This document shows positions 12,696 to 17,990 of a DNA stretch of 19,860 nt, piece after piece. A program made the translations under genes and the position numbers. Below the pieces are notes generated by a model. It saw only the letters and a program-made list of their open reading frames with translations. It ran no database searches and had not been told where the DNA came from. The stretch's first letter is position 1. Each line of letters starts with the position of its first letter. The DNA comes from Patulibacter sp040675535 (GTDB lineage Bacteria > Actinomycetota > Thermoleophilia > Solirubrobacterales > Solirubrobacteraceae): NCBI RefSeq assembly GCF_040675535.1, contig NZ_JBFAPC010000106.1:1-19860 (forward strand), read 5' to 3'.

Positions 12696-14462
12696 CTACC
12701 CCGTGACCCCGCCGCCCGCCGCCGCGCGGGCGCGGCGCTGGATCGTCACCAGGCGGCGCGCGGTCGAGGCGCGCAGCGACGGGGCCGTGACGGTGACCGT
12801 CGCGGCCGTCGTGCGGCCCGGGACGGCATCGCGGTCCGCCCGCAGGCGGAAGGTCCGGGTGACGGTGGTCGCGGCCTTCTGGCGGGTCGTGGCGACGCCG
12901 CCCAGCGACGCGACCGTCCAGCAGAGGCGGCCGGCCGACAGGGTCGCGCCGCCGCGGGAGGCGACCGAGAAGCGGCTGCCGATGCGGACGCAGATCCGCA
13001 GGCCCTTCGCCGCCACGCCGCCGGCGTTGCGGACGGTCGCCGTCAGCGTGAAGGCCGAGCCCTGGCGGACGCGCGACGCGCCCGAGCCGGCGACGGCGGC
13101 GAGCTTCGCCGGGGTCGGTGCGGTGCCCGAGGGCGCGGGCGTCGTGGCCGGCGGGACGGGGACCGTCGGCGTCCCGATCGTGGTCGGCTCCTCCGGCGTC
13201 GTCGGGGTGGTCGGCGTGCCGCCGTCCGGGGCGGGCAGGACCGCCGGCGTCGCGGAGGTCGCCGGCGTGCGGCCCACGCCGCCCGGCGTCGTGGCGGTCG
13301 CCCGACAGCTGACGGTGCGGCCGACGTCGGCGCCGGTCAGGGCGTAGCGGGCGGACGATCCGCTCTGCAGGACCGTGCCGTCGCGCGCGTCGGTGAAGGT
13401 GAACGCGTACGTCGGGCCCTGGTCCCAGGTGCCCGCCGCACACGTCAGGGCGTCGCCGGCGTGCGGTTCCCGCGGCGTCGTCAGCGTCACGTCGGTGCCG
13501 CCGCGCGGGGCGCGCGGGATCGCGGGGACGGCACCGTCGAGGACGCCGCGGACGAAGCTCAGGTTCTCGCCGGCGGTGAGCGCGGAGAAGAGCCCCGGCC
13601 GGCTGCCGCCGCACGAGACCAGCGAGGACATGACGCCGACGACGCGCCCGCCGACGACCAGGCCGCCGCCGGAGTCGTCGCGGCAGGCGGCGCCCGAGAC
13701 CGTCGTGAGGAAGAGCGCGTTGAGCGGGCCCGCGCCGCCCAGGGCCTGCGGGTCGACCGACTCCGCGAGCGTGGTGTCGACGCCGTAGAGCTTGCCGTCG
13801 GGCTCCTCCGCGGCCGGGTCCTGGAAGCCGTAGCCGCTGAAGAACGCCACCGAGCCCGTCGCCGGGTTCGGGCCCGCCGCCGGCAGCTCGGCCGCCTGCG
13901 CGTTCGGGGTGGAGAGGTCCAGCGGCTCGGAGAGCGTCAGGACCGCGACGTCGTCGATCAGGCGCGTCAGGTCGGTGCTGCTGCTCGGCCCCAGGTAGCC
14001 CGGATGGCGGGCCACGCCGCCGACGGCCTTGATCTGCATGGGGTCCGTGGTCGGGTCGTAGTCCTCGTCGAGCCCGGCGTTGAAGTCCGTGACGCCGGCG
14101 TACACGGCGTAGGCGTCGGGGTCGTCGACCGCGAGGCCCGGGTCCTCGGCGTCGAAGGTGCAGTGCGCGGCCGTCAGCACGTGCGTCGCGTCGAGGATCG
14201 TGCCGCCGCAGACGCCGGTGTCCTCCTCGCCCTCGCCCTCGGTCTCGATGGACGCCTGGTACGGCGCGCGGGTGATCGGGATCTGGGTGCCGCCGACGAT
14301 CCGTGGCGCGACGCCCGGGGCGGGGCGGGCGGCCAGGACGGCATCGTCGGCCGCGGACGCGGCGGACGGGGCGGCGAGCACGACGACGGCGGACGCGGCG
14401 ACCACGGCGCCGACGAGCCGGCCGGCGAAGGACCGTGATGGGGGGACGGGAGTACGGGACAC
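12696..14462 (-). CDS. secreted trypsin-like (S1) protease paralogue with altered Ser motif
   Basis: A 588-residue exported S1 protein. A signal peptide (about 1-37) and short propeptide lead to RIVGG (54-58). His100 (TAAHC) and Asp171 (DDVAVLTL) are intact. The serine site reads CRDDSGGGLVV (Ser264) instead of CxGDSGGP: the oxyanion-hole Gly is Asp262 and the following Pro is Gly267. An acidic stretch (73-81) and a longer calcium-loop-like region (104-141) distinguish it from its paralogue. The C-terminal half has the same Ig-like module (about 350-420), then a Thr/Pro-rich linker (about 425-465) absent from the paralogue, then the CARDB-like domain. GTG 14462 lies 7 nt after TAGCGT. It may be a weak protease, one with changed specificity, or a pseudo-protease. 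Confidence 0.88.
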   Translation of the reverse strand: MSRTPVPPSRSFAGRLVGAVVAASAVVVLAAPSAASAADDAVLAARPAPGVAPRIVGGTQIPITRAPYQASIETEGEGEEDTGVCGGTILDATHVLTAAHCTFDAEDPGLAVDDPDAYAVYAGVTDFNAGLDEDYDPTTDPMQIKAVGGVARHPGYLGPSSSTDLTRLIDDVAVLTLSEPLDLSTPNAQAAELPAAGPNPATGSVAFFSGYGFQDPAAEEPDGKLYGVDTTLAESVDPQALGGAGPLNALFLTTVSGAACRDDSGGGLVVGGRVVGVMSSLVSCGGSRPGLFSALTAGENLSFVRGVLDGAVPAIPRAPRGGTDVTLTTPREPHAGDALTCAAGTWDQGPTYAFTFTDARDGTVLQSGSSARYALTGADVGRTVSCRATATTPGGVGRTPATSATPAVLPAPDGGTPTTPTTPEEPTTIGTPTVPVPPATTPAPSGTAPTPAKLAAVAGSGASRVRQGSAFTLTATVRNAGGVAAKGLRICVRIGSRFSVASRGGATLSAGRLCWTVASLGGVATTRQKAATTVTRTFRLRADRDAVPGRTTAATVTVTAPSLRASTARRLVTIQRRARAAAGGGVTG

Positions 14463-14469
14463 CCCCGGC

Positions 14470-14475
14470 ACGCTA
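14470..14475 (-). promoter_or_regulatory. -10 hexamer TAGCGT, leaderless GTG at 14462
   Basis: TAGCGT on the minus strand, then 7 nt, then GTG 14462. It is identical in hexamer and spacing to the L,D-transpeptidase promoter. Confidence 0.55.
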
Positions 14476-14708
14476 CAACGTCCGTCCAGGCGCGTCCGCG
14501 TTTTCTCACGATCGCCGATCGGCCGTCGCCACCGGCGATCGGCGGCCGCCCGGCCCGTCCGCCGCGTCGGGTGTGCGGCCCCGGCGTGGCGGGTATGGGC
14601 CCCGTCACGTCCGTCCGTCCGCGTCCCGGAGCGACCGGCCGTCCGCCGCGGGCGGACCGCCGGCGGCGGACCGACCGACGGCCGGCGGGAGATCCCCCGC
14701 CCGGGCCC

Positions 14709-14774
14709 GCGCGACCCTCCGTCTACGTGCGCGCGACCGCCCGTCCGCCGGCGCGCGACCGCCCGCCGGCACCC
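14709..14774 (+). repeat. 22-bp tandem repeat, three degenerate copies, before cobL
   Basis: GCGCGACC recurs at 14709, 14731 and 14753, exactly 22 bp apart. Units 1 and 2 agree at 16 of 22 positions; units 2 and 3 share their first 13 bases. The array ends 22 bp before the cobL -10 hexamer. A 22-bp step is about two helical turns, so a dimeric regulator could bind on one face. Function is inferred only from position. Confidence 0.5.
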
Positions 14775-14795
14775 CGGCGCGCGGGACGGCCGCGT

Positions 14796-14801
14796 CATGA
14801 T
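14796..14801 (+). promoter_or_regulatory. -10 hexamer CATGAT, leaderless start of cobL
   Basis: CATGAT, then 7 nt, then ATG 14809. Two in-frame ATGs (14797, 14800) overlap the hexamer and are less likely starts. Confidence 0.5.
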
Positions 14802-14808
14802 GGGGCCG

Positions 14809-16062
14809 ATGCGAAGCGCCCGCCCCGCCATCCACGTCGTCGGCCTGGCGGGCGACCGGCCCGCGACCCCCGAGGGCGCCGCGGCGCTGACCGCGGCCAC
14901 GCTCGTGGCCGGCGGGGTCGGCCCCCTGGCGGCGCTGCGCGAGCGCCTCGGCGCCGACGCGACCCCCGAGACCGTCGCCCTGACCGCCCCGCTGGAGCCG
15001 GCGCTGCGGCGGATCGCCGAGCACGACGGCCCGGTCGCCGTGCTCGCGTCCGGCGACCCCGGCTGGTTCGGGATCGTGCGCACGCTCGCCGGGCGGGTCG
15101 AGGCGGACCGGATCGTCGTGCACCCCGCCCCGTCCTCGGTGGCGCGGGCGTTCTCGCGCGTCGCGCTGCCGTGGGACGACGCCCGCGTCGTGTCCGCCCA
15201 CGCGCGCGGGACGGAGGGGATCACCGCGGTCCTCGGCGCGCTGATCGCGGGCCCGAAGGTCGCCGTCCTCACCGCGCCGGACTGCGACCCGTCGTTCCTG
15301 GCGTGCGCCTACGGGCGGATCCCCGGGGCGCCCGGGCGGACGTTCGCGGTCTGCGAGCGCCTCGACGCACCGGACCAGCGCGTGACGATCGGGTCTCCTG
15401 CGGAGATCGCCGCGGGGACCTTCGCGGACCCCAACGTCCTGCTCGCCTGGCGGCCCGGCCGGCCCGTCGCCGCGGCGCGCACCGCGATCCAGCCGGCGCG
15501 GGCGGCGACGTCGTGGGCGCTGCCCGAGGACGCGTTCGCCCACCGGGCGGGGATGATCACCAAGCGCGAGGTTCGCGCCGCCGCGCTGGCGGCGCTGGGC
15601 CCGGGGCCGGGCGACCTCGTCTGGGACGTCGGCTGCGGCAGCGGCTCGGTCGCGGTCGAGTGCGCGCTGCTCGGCGCCGGCGTGATCGCCCTGGACCACG
15701 ACGAGGGCGCCGTCGCGCTGACGCGGGAGAACGCCGCCGCCCACGGCGTCGAGCTCGCCGCGACCCATGCGATCGCGCCCGCGGCACTGGACGCCCTGCC
15801 GGACCCCGACGTGGCGTTCGTCGGCGGCGGCGGCGCCGACCTCGACGCGATCGTCGACGTCGCCGCGGCCCGGTCCCGGCGGGCGGTGGTCGTCACCCTC
15901 GCGACCCTCGAGCGGATCGGCCCGACGCTGGAGCGCCTGGCCGCCGCGGGGCTGACCACCGAGGGCACGCTCGTCCAGTCCTCGCGGATCCGCCCGTTCG
16001 TGGGCGCCCACCGGCTGGTGCCCCAGAACCCGACCGCCGTGCTCGTCGGCCGGCGAGGCTGA
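14809..16062 (+). CDS. cobL: precorrin-6Y C5,15-methyltransferase (decarboxylating), CbiE-CbiT fusion
   Basis: A 417-residue bifunctional corrin enzyme. Residues about 5-215 are the CbiE-like tetrapyrrole methylase half (C5), with VAVLASGDPGWFGIVRTL and SAHARGTEG, then PKVAVLTAPDCDPSFLA. Residues about 225-417 are the CbiT half (C15 methylation and C12 acetate decarboxylation), with AGMITKREVRAAALAAL, the SAM-binding VWDVGCGSGSVAVECALL, DHDEGAVALTRENAAAHG and AFVGGGGADLD. Length and fusion order match CobL. The N-terminal motif is degenerate (VVGLAGDRP, where GIG and a longer loop are usual). It stands alone after a 346-bp divergent region. Its TGA is 3 nt from the convergent phosphatase stop. 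Confidence 0.93.
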   Translation: MRSARPAIHVVGLAGDRPATPEGAAALTAATLVAGGVGPLAALRERLGADATPETVALTAPLEPALRRIAEHDGPVAVLASGDPGWFGIVRTLAGRVEADRIVVHPAPSSVARAFSRVALPWDDARVVSAHARGTEGITAVLGALIAGPKVAVLTAPDCDPSFLACAYGRIPGAPGRTFAVCERLDAPDQRVTIGSPAEIAAGTFADPNVLLAWRPGRPVAAARTAIQPARAATSWALPEDAFAHRAGMITKREVRAAALAALGPGPGDLVWDVGCGSGSVAVECALLGAGVIALDHDEGAVALTRENAAAHGVELAATHAIAPAALDALPDPDVAFVGGGGADLDAIVDVAAARSRRAVVVTLATLERIGPTLERLAAAGLTTEGTLVQSSRIRPFVGAHRLVPQNPTAVLVGRRG

Positions 16063-16065
16063 CCC

Positions 16066-16809
16066 TCAGGTGATCGGCTCCGACGCGCTGCCCGCGACCC
16101 AGTTGCGCGAGCGCAGGCCGTCGAGGTGCCCGGTGTCGTTGTAGCCGCGCAGCCGCAGCCGGCCGTCGGGGAAGACGACGAAGCGGTTGACCGACGTGTT
16201 GTCCGCGCCGAGGAACGCGAACGCCTCGCTGCCCGTCGCCTGGCGGCACATCTCGGCGATCACGCCGCCGTGGACGACCGCGGCCACGGTGGTGTCGGGG
16301 CCGGCCTGCGCGGCGACGTGGTCGAACCCGCGGCGGACGCGCTCCCCGAACAGCTCGTCCCGCTCGGCGCCCGGGATGATGTCCCAGCGCTGCTCGGAGA
16401 ACGAGCGCATGATGATCGGGTCGCGGCGGGCGATCCGGACGCGGTACTCGCCGGCGTCCCAGTCGCCGAGGTGGATCTCGCGCAGGTCGGCGACGACCTC
16501 GGGCTGCAGGCCGGTCAGCTCGACGAGCCGCGCCGCGGTCTGGTGCGTGCGCTGCAGCGTCGTGACGAAGAGGCGCGAGAGCGGCTCGTGGGCCAGGCGC
16601 TCGCCGACGAGGCGGGCCTGCTCCTCGCCGTCCCCCGACAGCGGCGGGTCGCCGTCGCCGTCCGCGTTGACCGGGAAGGTGCCGCCGGCGTCGATGCCGA
16701 CCGTCGAGCCGTGACGGACGAGCAGGATCTCGGTGGCGCCGGGCGGGAGGGTGAAGAGCCGCTGGGCCTCGACGGTGCCGCTGGTGGTCTCGTCGTCCGT
16801 CGCACTCAC
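16066..16809 (-). CDS. histidine phosphatase (phosphoglycerate mutase-like)
   Basis: A 247-residue member of the histidine phosphatase superfamily. The phospho-acceptor motif is LLVRHGST near residue 30, followed by PLSGDGEEQARLVGERL. LREIHLGDWDAGEY carries the catalytic acid, and AAVVHGGVIAEM carries the second His. Substrates in this family vary widely (phosphosugars, alpha-ribazole phosphate, others). The nearby cobL and cobE make an alpha-ribazole phosphatase role conceivable but unproven. I propose an independent GTG start at 16809, because CAACGT lies 7 nt upstream and homology begins just after it. The same frame stays open upstream into the MIP18-like gene (start 17328), so a fused product is also possible. 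Confidence 0.86.
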   Translation of the reverse strand: MSATDDETTSGTVEAQRLFTLPPGATEILLVRHGSTVGIDAGGTFPVNADGDGDPPLSGDGEEQARLVGERLAHEPLSRLFVTTLQRTHQTAARLVELTGLQPEVVADLREIHLGDWDAGEYRVRIARRDPIIMRSFSEQRWDIIPGAERDELFGERVRRGFDHVAAQAGPDTTVAAVVHGGVIAEMCRQATGSEAFAFLGADNTSVNRFVVFPDGRLRLRGYNDTGHLDGLRSRNWVAGSASEPIT

Positions 16810-17328
16810 CCCCGATACGTTGGCAGACCGGGCGCGGCGGCGATGGGTCACGATGGGGTCGTGTCCGGTGATCCCCCCAAGGCGCCCGCGGCCGCTCCCG
16901 GCGTCGTTCTCGGCGTCGGCGCCAGCCGCGGCTGCCCGCCCGCCGAGCTGGCCGCGCTCGTCGACGACGCCCTGGCCGCCGCCGGGGTCCCCCGCTCCGC
17001 CGTGCGGGCGGTCGCCTCCGCGACGGTCAAGGCCGAAGCCGAGCGCGAACTTGGCGTCCTCGCTCATCTTCTCGGGCGTCCACGGCGGGATGAAGGTGAC
17101 CTCGGAGCCCACGGACGCGACGCCCTCGAGCTCGGAGACGAACTCCTCGATCTGCGACTCGACCTGCGGACCGATCGGGCAGCCCGGGGTCGTCAGCGAG
17201 TACGTGACCTGCACGTGCTCGTTCTCGATCTCGATCCCGTAGATGAGCCCGAGCTCGACGAAGTCCAGACCCAGCTCGGGGTCGATCACGTTCGCGAGCG
17301 CCGCTTCGACGTCTTCCACGGTGGCCAT
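16066..17328 (-). CDS. MIP18/PaaD-like (SufT-type) protein, stop lost, frame fused through to the phosphatase
   Basis: From ATG 17328 residues 1-99 are a complete MIP18/DUF59 domain: DPELGLDFVELGLIY, TYSLTTPGCPIGPQV with the conserved Cys, and the actinobacterial ending PPWTPEKMSEDAKFALGFG. Such proteins act in iron-sulfur cluster assembly (SufT, PaaD). They normally stop within a residue or two of ALGFG. Here the frame runs on as Gly/Arg-rich sequence (100 to about 170) that is exactly antisense to the cobE fragment, then in frame through Val174 (GTG 16809) into the phosphatase, ending at 16066: 420 residues in all. I infer a deletion that removed the MIP18 stop. Function of the MIP18 part could survive; whether the chimera is made is unknown. 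Confidence 0.8.
   Translation of the reverse strand: MATVEDVEAALANVIDPELGLDFVELGLIYGIEIENEHVQVTYSLTTPGCPIGPQVESQIEEFVSELEGVASVGSEVTFIPPWTPEKMSEDAKFALGFGLDRRGGDRPHGGAGDPGGGQGVVDERGQLGGRAAAAGADAENDAGSGRGRLGGITGHDPIVTHRRRARSANVSGVSATDDETTSGTVEAQRLFTLPPGATEILLVRHGSTVGIDAGGTFPVNADGDGDPPLSGDGEEQARLVGERLAHEPLSRLFVTTLQRTHQTAARLVELTGLQPEVVADLREIHLGDWDAGEYRVRIARRDPIIMRSFSEQRWDIIPGAERDELFGERVRRGFDHVAAQAGPDTTVAAVVHGGVIAEMCRQATGSEAFAFLGADNTSVNRFVVFPDGRLRLRGYNDTGHLDGLRSRNWVAGSASEPIT
16817..16822 (-). promoter_or_regulatory. -10 hexamer CAACGT, leaderless GTG at 16809
   Basis: CAACGT on the minus strand, then 7 nt, then GTG 16809. It supports expression of the phosphatase separately from the long fused frame. 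Confidence 0.45.
16849..16854 (+). promoter_or_regulatory. -10 hexamer CACGAT before truncated cobE
   Basis: CACGAT, then 6 nt, then GTG 16861. The promoter and start look intact although the gene behind them is truncated. Confidence 0.45.
16861..17043 (+). pseudogene. cobE: truncated CobE / CbiG C-terminal domain protein
   Basis: The plus strand from GTG 16861 encodes the N-terminal half of a CbiG_C/CobE domain: VVLGVGASRGCPPAELAALV (residues 15-34), then DALAAAGVPRSAVRAVASAT, VKAEAE (to residue 61). Family members read GVGxRxGxxxxEIxxAI, then ASIxxKADE at the same spacing, and run about 120-130 residues. After about 17030 the DNA becomes the 3' end of the minus-strand MIP18-like gene, and the plus frame (open to 17702) is only its antisense shadow. 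Half the CobE domain is missing. CbiG/CobE acts at the ring-contraction lactone step (CbiG) or an undefined late step (CobE). The upstream promoter looks intact, so the loss was probably recent. Confidence 0.68.
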
Positions 17329-17334
17329 CCATCG

Positions 17335-17340
17335 AGTGTG
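17335..17340 (-). promoter_or_regulatory. -10 hexamer CACACT, leaderless start at 17328
   Basis: CACACT on the minus strand, then 6 nt, then ATG 17328. Confidence 0.45.
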
Positions 17341-17387
17341 ACAGACCCGGACCGGGCCCTCCGTCGGCCCCGGACCCGCCGGGCGCG

Positions 17388-17393
17388 TACCGT
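17388..17393 (+). promoter_or_regulatory. -10 hexamer TACCGT, leaderless start of fxsA
   Basis: TACCGT, then AGGGAC, then ATG 17400. The AGGGA could alternatively be a very close ribosome site, but the spacing of one nucleotide is too short. Confidence 0.5.
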
Positions 17394-17399
17394 AGGGAC

Positions 17400-17933
17400 A
17401 TGCCGCTCCTCCTGCTCGTGCTCCTCCTCGGCGGCGCCGCGCTGGAGATCTGGGTCGCCATCACCGTCGCGGACGCGATCGGCGCCCTGCCCGTGGTGCT
17501 GCTCCTGCTGGCGAGCTCGTTCCTCGGCGGCCGCGTCCTCGGCCGCGGGACCGTGCGCGCGTGGCGCCGGGTGGCCGACGCGTCGCGCAGCGGCGAGCGG
17601 GTGGGCCGGAGCGTCCTGGACGCCGGCCTCGTCGTCGTCGCCGGCGTGTTCCTGCTGCTCCCCGGCCTCGTCAGCGGCGCGGTCGGCCTGGTGCTGCTGA
17701 CCCCGCCCGTCCGCGCGGTGCTGCGGCCGCTGCTCGCCGCGGCGGTCGCGCGCCGGATGCTGCCGGTCGTGATGAGCGCGCGCGGGGCGGCCTGGACGGC
17801 GGGACGGCGCCCGGGCGCGCCGGCGGACGTCGAGGGCCACGCGTCGGAGGCCCCCGGCGCCGAGCCCGAGGGCCCGGTGCGGGGCGTCGTGCTGCCGGCA
17901 CCGTCGGACGACCCGCGCTCCGACCGGCGCTGA
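17400..17933 (+). CDS. fxsA: FxsA-family membrane protein
   Basis: A 177-residue small membrane protein of the FxsA family, named for relieving phage T7 exclusion by F plasmids when overexpressed in E. coli; its normal role is not known. The helices are TM1 (about 2-22), TM2 (about 26-46) and a long hydrophobic pair (about 74-100). Family features seen are LEIWVAITVADAIGALPVVL, the small-residue run SSFLGGRVLGRGT, and the hydrophobic VFLLLPGLVSGAVGLVLLTP. The C-terminal 50 residues are a hydrophilic, acidic and Pro-rich tail, longer than the core requires. It is divergent from the MIP18-like gene (71 bp between starts) and followed 57 nt later by a separately promoted gene. Confidence 0.85.
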   Translation: MPLLLLVLLLGGAALEIWVAITVADAIGALPVVLLLLASSFLGGRVLGRGTVRAWRRVADASRSGERVGRSVLDAGLVVVAGVFLLLPGLVSGAVGLVLLTPPVRAVLRPLLAAAVARRMLPVVMSARGAAWTAGRRPGAPADVEGHASEAPGAEPEGPVRGVVLPAPSDDPRSDRR

Positions 17934-17978
17934 CCGCCAGCCGCCGGGGCCCGGCGGCGGTCCCCGTGGCGCCCGTGG

Positions 17979-17984
17979 CATGAT
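17979..17984 (+). promoter_or_regulatory. -10 hexamer CATGAT, leaderless start at 17991
   Basis: CATGAT, then CGCGCG, then ATG 17991. The palindrome ATCGCGCGAT (17983-17992) spans spacer and start codon, as at 8452-8461. Confidence 0.55.
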
Positions 17985-17990
17985 CGCGCG

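Larger units (their letters stand above)
14463..14808. promoter_or_regulatory. 346-bp divergent region, protease 2 / cobL
   Basis: No gene is supported here. The region holds the promoter of protease 2 at its left end (TAGCGT, 14475-14470) and that of cobL at its right end. Near-identical decamers GCCGATCGGC (14514-14523, perfect palindrome) and GGCGATCGGC (14534-14543) lie 20 bp apart on the protease side. Three copies of a 22-bp degenerate unit lie on the cobL side (14709-14774). The rest is GC-rich CGTCCG-type simple sequence. I see no cobalamin riboswitch. Confidence 0.55.

Noticed and set aside
14500..14545. Inverted repeat with a nearby TTTT as a rho-independent terminator.
   Set aside because: The T-run precedes the hairpin on the plus strand, and on the minus strand the sequence after the hairpin is A-rich, so the orientation is wrong. 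The region is a divergent promoter region.
14689..14790. Repeats upstream of cobL as a CRISPR array.
   Set aside because: The unit is 22 bp, degenerate and contiguous without unique spacers, and no cas genes are present.
14463..14808. Possible cobalamin riboswitch upstream of cobL, prompted by GCCACCGG near 14528.
   Set aside because: No B12 box context or multi-stem core can be recognised, and the cobL transcript appears to begin at its start codon 14809, leaving no leader.
16126..17700. A single 524-codon plus-strand gene starting before cobE and running past fxsA.
   Set aside because: Only residues encoded by 16861-17043 look like a protein family. The rest is antisense to the phosphatase and MIP18 genes or out of frame with fxsA.
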